Part shown: piece by piece, positions 17,533 to 25,833 of the stretch
Position numbering within the stretch: position 1 is the first letter of the stretch
How the letters are laid out: every line of letters starts with the position of its first letter
Assembly: GCA_018970165.1 (NCBI GenBank)
Contig: JAGWWZ010000037.1
Span: forward strand, 1-34,533
Reading direction: 5' to 3'
From: Planctomycetota bacterium
GTDB taxonomy: Bacteria > Planctomycetota > Planctomycetia > Pirellulales > Pirellulaceae
Length of the DNA stretch: 34,533 nucleotides
The notes under the pieces: model-generated
Told to the model about the DNA's origin: nothing
Seen by the model: only the letters and a program-made list of their open reading frames with translations
The model's database searches: none
Translations under genes and position numbers: made by a program

Positions 17533-19152
17533 TTGATACCGAGGATTTTGTGTCGGGAACGAACCATTGCAGGGCCCGATTTCAATCGCTGGTTGGTTCC
17601 TCCTGCTGCGTTGTGTATTCATCTTTGCATTGGGATGGCCTATGGATTCTCAGTATTCTGGTTGCCATTGACTAAGGCAATCGGCATGGATCATTCGATC
17701 GCCCCCCCTGCCGAGATTTCCTTTTGGAGCAAAATCTTCACGACGGAGTACGACTGGGATAAGGCTCTGCTCGGTTGGGTTTACACCCTATTCTTCGTCT
17801 TCCTTGGTGGGAGCGCAGCATGCTTTGGGCGATGGCTGGAAGAGGTTGGGCCCAGAGCCGCAGGGTGCGCTGCGGCATGTTGCTGGAGCGGTGGCTTGCT
17901 CGTCGCTGCGCTAGGAGTTTATCTCCACCAACTATGGCTGCTCTGGCTGGGTGCTGGAGTGATCGGAGGTGTCGGTTTAGGGCTCGGATACATCTCCCCC
18001 GTTTCGACCTTGATCAAATGGTTTCCGGATCGCCGAGGAATGGCCACCGGCCTCGCAATCATGGGTTTTGGTGGCGGCGCAATGATTGGTTCGCCGCTAG
18101 CTGACCGATTGATGCGGTACTTTGCAAATGTGAACAGCGTTGGCGTATGGGAAACGTTTGTCGTCCTGGCGGTTATCTACTTCGCATATATGATGCTCGG
18201 CGCATTTGCCTATCGAATCCCACCCGATGGATGGCAACCAGCGAGTCGGCAATCGCTTCTAGATTCAAAAGACGCTACGCAGCATTATGTCCACGTCGAT
18301 GATGCCTGGAAGACCCGCCAGTTTTGGTTGCTCTGGCTGCTCCTGTGCTTGAATGTTTCAGCTGGAATCGGAGTTCTCGGGATGGCTTCACCTCTACTGC
18401 AGGAAATCTTTGGCGGTCGATTGATCGGAACCTCATCCGAGTTCGACCAACTCAATCCAGAGGAGTTGAAACAAGTAGCATCCATAGCCGCAGGATTCAC
18501 CGGACTACTTAGCCTCTTCAATATCATCGGCAGGTTCTTCTGGGCTTCACTTTCGGATTACCTGGGACGTAAAACCACCTACGCATTGTTTTTTCTCGCA
18601 GGCTGTGCCGCCTATGGGATCATTCCGTTGCTCGGGCAGATTGGCAACATCGCACTCTTCGTAGCTGTATTCTGCCTTATCCTGACGATGTACGGCGGTG
18701 GATTTGCATCGATCCCAGCCTATCTTTCCGATCAATTCGGAACTCAGATGGTCGGAGCCATTCACGGTCGCCTGCTCACTGCTTGGAGCGTGGCAGGAGT
18801 GTTCGGCCCAGTCATCGTCAACTACATCAACGCTTATCAGATCCAACAAGGTGTGCCTACCTCGAGAGCCTATGACCAAACCATGTATGTACTAGCTGGC
18901 CTACTGGCCATAGGGTTTATCTGTAATTTACTCGTTCATCCAGTTGAGCAAGGTTGGTTTCGCCAACCTAAGAAATCGACATCCGACGCTCGAAACCTCT
19001 GCGACTCCAGTGAGACCATCAACCGACATCCATCGTCATCGCCGATGAATGCTTGGCTCGTTCCTTTTTGGCTTTTGGTCTTGTTGCCACTCGCTTGGGG
19101 GGTATGGGTCACTATCAACCAAGCGGCAGTCCTGTTTGTCGGCGTCCGATGA
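17533..19152 (+). CDS. MFS transporter, oxalate/formate antiporter (OFA) type
   Basis: 539 residues with about 12 membrane segments. The start is TTG at 17533, supported by GAGGTG ending 5 nt upstream and by the absence of any ATG before the first helix. OFA-type features are RWLVPPAALCIHLCIGMAYG at the first helix, the conserved loop GLGYISPVSTLIKWFPDRRG followed by GLAIMGFGGGA, and LGRKTTYALFFLAG in the second half. A hydrophilic loop of about 60 residues separates the halves, and the C-terminus has an extra hydrophobic segment (WLVPFWLLVLLPLAWGVWV). OFA proteins move small carboxylates or related anions; the substrate cannot be read from sequence. It precedes the FHA protein gene by 181 bp. 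Confidence 0.88.
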   Translation: MIPRILCRERTIAGPDFNRWLVPPAALCIHLCIGMAYGFSVFWLPLTKAIGMDHSIAPPAEISFWSKIFTTEYDWDKALLGWVYTLFFVFLGGSAACFGRWLEEVGPRAAGCAAACCWSGGLLVAALGVYLHQLWLLWLGAGVIGGVGLGLGYISPVSTLIKWFPDRRGMATGLAIMGFGGGAMIGSPLADRLMRYFANVNSVGVWETFVVLAVIYFAYMMLGAFAYRIPPDGWQPASRQSLLDSKDATQHYVHVDDAWKTRQFWLLWLLLCLNVSAGIGVLGMASPLLQEIFGGRLIGTSSEFDQLNPEELKQVASIAAGFTGLLSLFNIIGRFFWASLSDYLGRKTTYALFFLAGCAAYGIIPLLGQIGNIALFVAVFCLILTMYGGGFASIPAYLSDQFGTQMVGAIHGRLLTAWSVAGVFGPVIVNYINAYQIQQGVPTSRAYDQTMYVLAGLLAIGFICNLLVHPVEQGWFRQPKKSTSDARNLCDSSETINRHPSSSPMNAWLVPFWLLVLLPLAWGVWVTINQAAVLFVGVR

Positions 19153-19267
19153 GTGAGAGATCCAAAAAGATGATCGTTTGTCTACACGCGTTCAGCAGAC
19201 GAAATTATGAATACCACAAGCGTGGTGGTTGCGATCGAAGGTCGATTGGTTCGACGCTATCGATTCC

Positions 19268-19296
19268 TTGCGGACAAAACTGGTAAGAAGAATAAT
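19268..19296 (+). promoter_or_regulatory. Candidate promoter for the FHA protein gene
   Basis: TTGCGG (19268-19273), a 17-bp spacer and AATAAT (19291-19296) give a possible start near 19303, about 31 nt before the ATG. The -10 matches 5 of 6 bases and the -35 only 3 of 6. It lies in a 181-bp gap after the MFS gene that holds no credible gene. Confidence 0.33.
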
Positions 19297-19333
19297 CGAG
19301 CTAAACCGAAATCATGATTGGGTGTGAATTCCG

Positions 19334-20608
19334 ATGGCACTAACGTGTAAAGTCGAAATCGTTTCGGGGCCTAACGCTGGGGCTTCGTTTCAGTTTAAGC
19401 AGGACGAGGTTTTTGTGATCGGACGAGGAAACGACAGCCACACCCGCATCCAAGACCCAACACTTTCCCGTGTCCATTGCCGGATCGATTGGGAACACGG
19501 AAGACCGGTTTTGGTTGACGTTAGCAGTAGTGGGGGAACGTACCTGAATGGAAAAAAAGTAGAACGTGGAGAGTTGAAGAACGAAGATATCATCGCGATT
19601 GGCGTTTCCAGATTGCTTTTCTCCCTTTCTGGAACCGGAACAAGTCCATTTCGAGGTGAAAGCCCGGGACTTGTCAACAATCCTCTGCTTAGTGCGTCCC
19701 AGCCCAAGCCGCAAGTGACGGATGACCAGGATCTTATCGGTCACGTGATCGCCAATTATCGCGTGGACGGTCTGATTTCTCAGGGTAGTTCAAGCGTCGT
19801 CTATAGAGCATGGGATCAAGAGAACAATCGAGCCGTTGCTCTCAAAGTCCTGTCACCCAGCGCCGACAGCCCCGAGGAGCAGAAGGACCGCTTCGTGCGG
19901 GCGATGAAGACAACTCTCAACCTAAAGCATCCGCACATCGTGCAACTCTATGCCGCGGGCAAGACAGGTCCACACCTTTGGTGCGCGATGGAATATGTCC
20001 AAGGTGACTCGCTAAGCAAAATGATCGAATGGATTGGGATCGGAAACTCCCTCCAGTGGAAAGAAGTCTTCATCGTCGCCGCCCAAATCGGCCGCGCCCT
20101 GCACGAAGCCGAAAAGCGAAAAATCATTCACCGCAACGTCACACCTAACAATATCTTGAGGCGATCGAAAGACTCCTGCCACTTGCTAGGAGACCTGATG
20201 CTCGCCAAGGCGCTCGAAGGAAACCAAGCCCGCGAAATCACGAAACCTGGCCAAATCGTCGGCGAGCTTCCCTATCTTCCGCCAGAAAGAACCTATCCAA
20301 ACGCCAATGTGGACGAACGGAGCGATCTCTATGGACTCGGCGCGACGCTCTATGGACTGATTACCGGCAAAGCACCTGGAGCAGGAAAAAGCCCCATCGA
20401 AATCATTCAGAGCATTCGATCGAAGGAGCCGATGAAACCCTCGCTATTTCAGAAGGACATCAACAAGGAATTCGAGGAAACCGTCATGCGCCTGATCGCT
20501 AAATCCCCAGACGATCGCTATCCGAGTAGTCGTTCTCTCCTCATCGATCTGCAACGAATCGCCGAAGAGCATAAACTCGATATGGACTGGGCCAGTTGGG
20601 TTGGCTGA
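19334..20608 (+). CDS. FHA domain plus degenerate Ser/Thr kinase (probable pseudokinase)
   Basis: 424 residues. The N-terminal FHA domain (about 1-100) is intact, with Gly30-Arg31, Ser45, His48 and Asn72-Gly73, the residues that read phosphothreonine. The kinase-like domain (about 140-415) keeps the ATP-site Lys171 (VALK), Asp287 and the DLYGLG helix. It has lost the HRD aspartate (HRN, Asn268), the catalytic-loop lysine (Thr270), the usual helix-C glutamate (Ala190 by my alignment) and the DFG Phe-Gly (DLM), and its glycine loop is ISQGSSSVVY. I therefore expect weak or no phosphotransfer and a role as a phospho-dependent scaffold. There is no membrane helix, so it is probably cytosolic. It follows the MFS gene on the same strand and converges with the DUF1559-like gene at 18 bp. 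Confidence 0.9.
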   Translation: MALTCKVEIVSGPNAGASFQFKQDEVFVIGRGNDSHTRIQDPTLSRVHCRIDWEHGRPVLVDVSSSGGTYLNGKKVERGELKNEDIIAIGVSRLLFSLSGTGTSPFRGESPGLVNNPLLSASQPKPQVTDDQDLIGHVIANYRVDGLISQGSSSVVYRAWDQENNRAVALKVLSPSADSPEEQKDRFVRAMKTTLNLKHPHIVQLYAAGKTGPHLWCAMEYVQGDSLSKMIEWIGIGNSLQWKEVFIVAAQIGRALHEAEKRKIIHRNVTPNNILRRSKDSCHLLGDLMLAKALEGNQAREITKPGQIVGELPYLPPERTYPNANVDERSDLYGLGATLYGLITGKAPGAGKSPIEIIQSIRSKEPMKPSLFQKDINKEFEETVMRLIAKSPDDRYPSSRSLLIDLQRIAEEHKLDMDWASWVG

Positions 20609-20626
20609 CCAAGTCTGTGTCGCCAC

Positions 20627-21268
20627 TCAGAAATCTAAGTTCAAAATCGAACCATCACTCGGATCAATAAGCTGACGCAGTACATTTGGATCCATTTTCT
20701 TCGGTAAAACATGGACCGACCCATCCGCCATCGAAACGGAAATCAGGCTCGCATGCCCGGAACCAATATTGATAACATCGGCTAGAGGCCCCCACGTCCA
20801 GAGAGACGCTAACTCGCTCGGGATCTCGCTGGCGAGCAGTGTTTGACTCGTGCCATCCTGTATGTGTTGGAATCTCTTGCCAACCAATAAATGGTTTACA
20901 GCGATATTCGAAATCGCTCGTTCATCAACCGTAATTCTCTTCGCTGTCGGACAAAGGAGGAAAGGTATCGCTTGGAATGCAACAGGTGATGCGTCCCAGT
21001 CGATTTCATGCTCAGAAACTCCAGACTGCGTAGCCGCAAAAATGATGTTTGGATCGAGCATGCGAACCGTTTCAACCGTCCATGGAGTAGGATTATTGAC
21101 CGGTAGTTTGCGATGGCTCGATTCGAAGGTGTGAAGCGACGTGGCAACCTGCTTGGAGTTATTCTGACACTGTATGCGACGAGCAGCCTCTCTGGCACTC
21201 ATCACAGCAGGCAGAAGCAACCCCATCAGGCCCCCCGACAGCAACCTCTGCTGACGTTCGTCCTGCAT
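20627..21268 (-). CDS. Short DUF1559-like protein without a prepilin helix
   Basis: 213 residues against roughly 300 for typical DUF1559 proteins. The hallmark GLLLPAVMSAREAARRIQC is at about 16-34, followed by NNSKQVATSLHTFES. The end has the H-x-DG-type motif: GHASLISVSMADGSVHVLPKK and a terminal DPSDG. The normal N-terminal prepilin signal and hydrophobic helix (GFTLVELLVVIAIIG in typical members) is missing. A TGA lies immediately before the ATG in frame, so the missing part is not simply an upstream extension of this frame. It may be a cytosolic variant or a decayed paralogue. Function of the family is poorly known. Confidence 0.8.
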   Translation of the reverse strand: MQDERQQRLLSGGLMGLLLPAVMSAREAARRIQCQNNSKQVATSLHTFESSHRKLPVNNPTPWTVETVRMLDPNIIFAATQSGVSEHEIDWDASPVAFQAIPFLLCPTAKRITVDERAISNIAVNHLLVGKRFQHIQDGTSQTLLASEIPSELASLWTWGPLADVINIGSGHASLISVSMADGSVHVLPKKMDPNVLRQLIDPSDGSILNLDF

Positions 21269-21486
21269 TCATCTAATGCGGATCGGTGGCCGGAACTCCC
21301 CATGGAAGAGGAGATTTTTTAGGAAAATTCCCATTGGAGGGGATCGGATCGATAGCATTCGCTAGCGTTGAACTAGAACGCATGCAAGCGCAAATAGACA
21401 CTCCCGCAATGAGGCAAGCTCTCAAGCTATCGATACGATTAAGACTTTATTCGAAGTATCATCGAGACGAATAAAGACATGGCTGC
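21269..21486. other. Intergenic region before the DUF1559-like gene
   Basis: This 218-bp gap separates the DUF1501 gene end from the DUF1559-like start. It holds the 9-bp-stem hairpin at 21445-21476 and GGGGAGTTCC on the minus strand shortly before the DUF1559-like gene. I see no gene and no confident promoter in it. Confidence 0.5.
21445..21476 (-). terminator. Perfect 9-bp inverted repeat downstream of the DUF1501 gene
   Basis: CTTTATTCG (21445-21453) and CGAATAAAG (21468-21476) form a perfect stem with a 14-nt loop, starting 11 bp beyond the stop of the DUF1501 gene. No T-run follows on the minus strand, so it may be a processing or stability hairpin rather than an intrinsic terminator. 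An operator palindrome for the downstream DUF1559-like gene is an alternative. Confidence 0.5.
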
Positions 21487-22962
21487 TCAGCCACCACTCA
21501 CCGAAGGATGCTTGAGGATTCCATCGACTATCTTGCCGGGCTGACCGTCTAACAATGTTCCCACGCCACCAGGTCGGGCAAACGCGAGCTTGCCAGGGTC
21601 CAAGCCAAACAAATACATCAGCGTCGCGTGATAGTCGTAGTGATGCACGATATCCTTGATGGCCTGGTAGCCGAAGTCATCGGTTTCTCCATGGATGAAT
21701 CCTTGTTTGATTCCACCTCCTGCCAGCCATGTACTGAAACCGTATGTGTTGTGATCACGTCCAACATTCTTTTCGTTTTGAACCACGGGTAACCGACCCA
21801 TCTCCCCGCCCCAATGCACGAGTGTTGTTTCAAGCAAGCCGCGTTGCTTGAGATCCTTTACCAGCGCAGCCGATGGTTGGTCGGTCTTTTTGCATGCACT
21901 CGGCAGAGCGTCCTTGATGCCTCCGTGGTGGTCCCACTGTTGAGTGGAAGTGTAGATCTGAACGAAACGAACCCCTCGCTCCACCAATCGGCGAGCAATC
22001 AAGCATCGCGTACCGTATTCTCGCGTCGCGTCTTGATCGAGACCATACATCTTGTGAGTTTCTTCGGTCTCCTGGCTGATATCCAGCGCCTCGCGCGCCG
22101 CGGTTTGCATCGCCTCGGCCAACTCAAAGCTGGCCATGCGCGCGTGCAGGTCGCTCTCGTAGGGTCTTGCGGACAAATGTTCGGCGTTCAATTGATTGAG
22201 GATCTCCAGGTATGCTTTTTGAGGGCGTCCTGCCAACTGAGGTGGCGGATTGAGGTTCAGAATCCTGGGTTCCTGGGGTCGAATCACTGTTCCCTGATAA
22301 ATGGATGGCAACCAGCCATTTGACCAGCAATCCGTACCCAAGACCGGCAACCCGCCCGGGTCGGTCAAGACGACAAACGACGGGAGTTGTTGGCTCTCGC
22401 TCCCCAACCCATACGTGATCCACGAACCGAGCACAGGTCGCCCCGCTGTTACACGACCATGATGCAGAGCATAGATAGATTGACCATGATTGTTTACTCC
22501 CGTATGCATGGAGCGAATCAAGGTAATATCGTCCGCGATCGAACCTAGATGAGGGACCAACTCGCTCAATTCCATGCCGCACTGTCCGTAGCGATCCCAT
22601 TTCCACGGTCCCGACCAGATCTTGGCGGACGACTCCGCAGCGTTGTCGTACTTGAGTTCGCCCGAATAGTTTTCGCCGTTCCGTTTTTCCAATTCTGGTT
22701 TGCGGTCGAATAGATCCATATGCGAGGGACCACCCTGCATAAACATCGAAATCATCGCCTTGGCCTGCTGAGCGAAATGACTCGGCTTGGCTTTCAGATC
22801 GTATTGCACTGGCTGCAAATTCGGCTTCGGGGGACTCCCCGAAGCTTGCTCTCCCGCGATGCCCGCGATCCATAACGTTGCACCGGCGATCCCCTGCTGC
22901 GCCAAAAAGTGGCGACGCGAGAATCCGCGGCTTTGGTTGGTCGATTGCTGTTGTTTACGCAT
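21487..22962 (-). CDS. DUF1501 family protein, Tat-exported
   Basis: 491 residues. The N-terminus has a twin-arginine signal GFSRRHFLAQQG (Arg16-Arg17) and a hydrophobic stretch. DUF1501 hallmarks are FMQGGPSHMDLFDRKPELE, LVPHLGSIADDITLIRSMH, QQLPSFVVLTDPGG and the late metal-site-like WGGEMGRLPVVQ with GRDHNTYGFSTWLAGGGIKQG. The family is related to the alkaline phosphatase/sulfatase fold; its substrate is unknown. The start ATG is preceded by AGGAG with a 9-nt spacer. It lies 24 bp behind the PSCyt1/DUF1549/DUF1553 gene, the standard planctomycete pairing, and is almost certainly in the same operon. Located outside the cytoplasmic membrane by its signal. Confidence 0.93.
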   Translation of the reverse strand: MRKQQQSTNQSRGFSRRHFLAQQGIAGATLWIAGIAGEQASGSPPKPNLQPVQYDLKAKPSHFAQQAKAMISMFMQGGPSHMDLFDRKPELEKRNGENYSGELKYDNAAESSAKIWSGPWKWDRYGQCGMELSELVPHLGSIADDITLIRSMHTGVNNHGQSIYALHHGRVTAGRPVLGSWITYGLGSESQQLPSFVVLTDPGGLPVLGTDCWSNGWLPSIYQGTVIRPQEPRILNLNPPPQLAGRPQKAYLEILNQLNAEHLSARPYESDLHARMASFELAEAMQTAAREALDISQETEETHKMYGLDQDATREYGTRCLIARRLVERGVRFVQIYTSTQQWDHHGGIKDALPSACKKTDQPSAALVKDLKQRGLLETTLVHWGGEMGRLPVVQNEKNVGRDHNTYGFSTWLAGGGIKQGFIHGETDDFGYQAIKDIVHHYDYHATLMYLFGLDPGKLAFARPGGVGTLLDGQPGKIVDGILKHPSVSGG

Positions 22963-22986
22963 GCAAAAGAACTCCTGTTCGGGGAT

Positions 22987-25629
22987 CTAGTCGACGTACA
23001 AAAAAGCATTGGACGACAAGATCGCCTGACACAACAACGCGAGTGCTTGCCGATTCGCCTTTTCGGGTTCTGCGGGAGGCGCATTCGGTGCAGCGACTTG
23101 TTCAGAAACCATCTGTGCGAGCGAATTTCGCAATTCGGAAAGCCACTGAGTCAACCTCAATTTCTGGGAATCGCTCGGAGCAACCCCCAAAGCCAGTTGC
23201 CATGCATGAATCACTTGGTGTTCTTGATCGCTTCCTGCCTCGCGTAGTACTCGATCTGCGAAGTGCTCAGCGATTCGGATGACGGAATGGTTGTTCATGA
23301 GCATCAGGGACTGTGTAGCAACCGTCGATTCCTTGCGACGGTCGCAATTCGGAGTCATCGTAGCCGGATCGAATGGTTCAAAAACGCCCAAGGGCATGGA
23401 TCGACGAACCTGCACATAAACGCTGCGGCGAAACGTATCCGCGATTTCCTCCTGCTTGGCGACAAGGATTCCGTTCCCATCCCGGGTGGCCTTTCCAATG
23501 ATAAACTGGCCAACTTCGTCGGGATTGACCGCGCTGGGTGCTCCTCGCATGCGATAAGTCAGCATTCCCGCAGTTGCCAACATCGCATCGCGAACCGATT
23601 CCGCTTGCAGGCGTCGGATATTCATCCGACCGAGCCAATCGTTCTCAGGATCTTGATCGTTACCATCAGACGGTCTCGCGGACGACTGTCGAAATACACT
23701 CGACAGCAATAACTCGCGTGACAATCGCTTTCGACTCCATCCCGATTGAACGAATTCGTTCGCCAACCAGTCGAGCAGTTCGGGATGCGTCGGCCTCTCG
23801 CCGAGGACCCCCAAGTCGCCGGGATTGGCCGCGATGCCGCGACCGAATACATGCATCCAGATCCGATTGACCGCAACTCGCGTGACCAGTGGGTGAGTTC
23901 CCGTCGTTAGCATTTTCGCAAACTGAAAACGCCGCCCCGAAGTACCTATCGAGGGATCATCAGCAAGGATCTTCTCCTGTTCCGATAGAATACTCAGTCC
24001 CCCAGGTGCGATTGGATCTTTAGCTTGTTGGAAATCTCCTCGATAGAATAGGAAAGTTGTTGGGATCTGATTGGGGACTTCAGAGAAACAGGCAACGAAG
24101 GATTCGGCTGGACGCTTGATCTTGATCTCTGTTTGCTGGGTCTCATATTTCTTGTTGAACTCGTTGATTCGAGCACCGTCGTACAAATAGGCGCTTCCTC
24201 GATCGACGTTCAGACTTGGAAAATCGCGCATCAACTTCTGTTGCTCTTCGGTCCGTTTATCCGCGGGAGTGGATCGTGCCGTTCTCGCACCTTCCCGCTG
24301 ATCTTCGGCAAGCTTCATCACTTCCTTCTCGAAGATTTCGTTCACGATCCCGTCGAGTTCCGAGAGGCGATTCGCTTCTAGGTCCGATAGCTCCTTGTCG
24401 ACCTCGGCCGCCTTTTGCCGTTGTTGGCTATCCCACAAATTTACCAACCTCGCGTTCTTATCCCGCCAATTCTTCCAATCCAAACCTGGCTCAAACAATG
24501 CGCGGATACGGTAGTAATCTCTTTGAGAAATCGGGTCATACCGGTGATCGTGGCATTGGGCGCATCCAATGGTCAGTCCTAGCAATGAGCTGGAAACGAT
24601 CTTGATAGTGTCCGAGACGACTTCGTTTCTCGCTATATTCTGATCGACTCCCTCATGCCCGGTTCCATCAGGGGCGGTGCGAAGAAAACCCGTAGCAGCC
24701 AGAATGCGATGCTGCTCCACAGAAAGGTTATCCCATGGCTGGGGAATAAGTTCGTCGCCAGCGAGTTGTTCTGTCAAGAATTGATCGTAAGGCAGATCGC
24801 TATTGAAAGCATCGATCACATAATCGCGGTATTGCCATGCCCACGGGCGTTCGGTGTCTTGCTCGCTGTATCCATCGCTGTCAGCATACCCTGCGACATC
24901 GAGCCAATGCCGCCCCCAATGCTCGCCGTATCGCGGATCAGCCAGCATGCGATCCACCAAACGCTCGTATGCGTCGATATTCGAGTCATTGGTGAAAGCC
25001 TGAACTTCTTCGTACGTTGGGGGAACTCCGAGCAAATGGGAAGATAACCTTCTTATCAGTGTTGCTCGATCTGCACTCAGAGATGAAGCGATCCCTCGGG
25101 CCCGCAATTTCTCGATGACAAAGCAATCCACGGGTGAAAAGGCAAAGCTCGCCTCTTCGGTGCTGAGAGTCGGGATGGCTGGCACAGATACTTGTTTGAA
25201 CAACCAATAATTTCGGTCTTCCTCGGTCCAATCTTCCTGCAGCGGTGTTTCTGGCTCCGCACGTTTGGTCTGAGACCCCGCATTGAGCCATCGTTCTAGT
25301 GTCTCCTTTTCGGTCGGAGAGAGGACTTTTCCACCTGGGGGCATCTCGCCTGCGGCAATGCGTTGAAAGATCAAGCTATCTGTTGCTGAACCAGGCACAA
25401 TTGCCGGTCCGGAGTCACCTCCCTTCTTAAGGAGATGGACCAATCGCACATCGAGCCCCGCCTCGCGATGCTCTCCTTCTCCATGACAGTGGAAGCAGTG
25501 GGCTTTCAGAAGAGGTCGAACGTCGGTTTCAAAATAGGGAGAGACGACTTCTTGACCACATGCCAAGGGTGCCCGCGGCATTGCAATGCTAATCAGCAGA
25601 GCCGACAACAAATGAAAGTATGGATGCAT
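22987..25629 (-). CDS. PSCyt1 / DUF1549 / DUF1553 protein
   Basis: 880 residues from the ATG at 25629, which gives a signal peptide (MHPYFHLLSALLISIAMPRA). The frame is open to a TTG at 25698. The N-terminal planctomycete cytochrome C domain has one heme site, HCFHCHGEG with Cys45, Cys48 and His49, and GEMPPGG as candidate Met axial ligand. DUF1549 follows (about 125-320) with DPRYGEHWGRHWLDVAGYAD. A charged, coiled-coil-like insert (about 380-470) precedes DUF1553, with RVAVNRIWMHVFGRGIAA and GERPTHPELLDWLANEF. It is predicted to be extracytoplasmic and to need a system II machinery such as the ResB-CcsA protein encoded at 466-4086. The DUF1501 partner gene follows 24 bp later. The biochemical role is not established; polysaccharide or carbohydrate oxidation has been suggested for such pairs. 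Confidence 0.94.
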   Translation of the reverse strand: MHPYFHLLSALLISIAMPRAPLACGQEVVSPYFETDVRPLLKAHCFHCHGEGEHREAGLDVRLVHLLKKGGDSGPAIVPGSATDSLIFQRIAAGEMPPGGKVLSPTEKETLERWLNAGSQTKRAEPETPLQEDWTEEDRNYWLFKQVSVPAIPTLSTEEASFAFSPVDCFVIEKLRARGIASSLSADRATLIRRLSSHLLGVPPTYEEVQAFTNDSNIDAYERLVDRMLADPRYGEHWGRHWLDVAGYADSDGYSEQDTERPWAWQYRDYVIDAFNSDLPYDQFLTEQLAGDELIPQPWDNLSVEQHRILAATGFLRTAPDGTGHEGVDQNIARNEVVSDTIKIVSSSLLGLTIGCAQCHDHRYDPISQRDYYRIRALFEPGLDWKNWRDKNARLVNLWDSQQRQKAAEVDKELSDLEANRLSELDGIVNEIFEKEVMKLAEDQREGARTARSTPADKRTEEQQKLMRDFPSLNVDRGSAYLYDGARINEFNKKYETQQTEIKIKRPAESFVACFSEVPNQIPTTFLFYRGDFQQAKDPIAPGGLSILSEQEKILADDPSIGTSGRRFQFAKMLTTGTHPLVTRVAVNRIWMHVFGRGIAANPGDLGVLGERPTHPELLDWLANEFVQSGWSRKRLSRELLLSSVFRQSSARPSDGNDQDPENDWLGRMNIRRLQAESVRDAMLATAGMLTYRMRGAPSAVNPDEVGQFIIGKATRDGNGILVAKQEEIADTFRRSVYVQVRRSMPLGVFEPFDPATMTPNCDRRKESTVATQSLMLMNNHSVIRIAEHFADRVLREAGSDQEHQVIHAWQLALGVAPSDSQKLRLTQWLSELRNSLAQMVSEQVAAPNAPPAEPEKANRQALALLCQAILSSNAFLYVD

Positions 25630-25688
25630 CGGAAAGGCCCAAACGATTCGGCGGTTGACGGCAGGATCAATTCGGAATTGACCCTTGC

Positions 25689-25717
25689 AGTATACCAAGA
25701 CTTGCGAATCAGATCGA
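25689..25717 (-). promoter_or_regulatory. Candidate promoter for the PSCyt1-DUF1501 operon
   Basis: On the minus strand TCGATC (25717-25712), a 17-bp spacer and TATACT (25694-25689) give a possible start near 25682 and a leader of about 53 nt before the ATG at 25629. The -10 is good and the -35 matches only 3 of 6 bases. If correct, the longer TTG-start version of the protein is excluded. Confidence 0.33.
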
Positions 25718-25780
25718 ATCGGAGCATTTCACCCTGGATAAGCGGGCCTCGTCGGGCGGGAGAATACCCACTGCCCAACG

Positions 25781-25817
25781 AAAAAATACCAATTATGGAT
25801 CGCATCATGGTGCGATC
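25781..25817 (-). terminator. Possible terminator after the giant kinase gene
   Basis: On the minus strand GATCGC (25817-25812) and GCGATC (25803-25798) form a stem with an 8-nt loop, and TTTTTT follows at 25786-25781. The T-run starts 11 nt after the stem, further than in a standard intrinsic terminator, so the call is weak. It lies 17 bp past the kinase stop and before the PSCyt1 operon promoter candidate. Confidence 0.33.
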
Positions 25818-25833
25818 GCCCGATCACTCACTT

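Noticed and set aside
19053-19286. 77-codon plus-strand frame overlapping the MFS end
   Set aside because: Out of frame with the MFS gene, no domain, and it covers the candidate FHA promoter.
22124-22873. 249-codon minus-strand frame within the DUF1501 gene
   Set aside because: A shadow frame of the DUF1501 coding sequence, biased in Arg and Ser.
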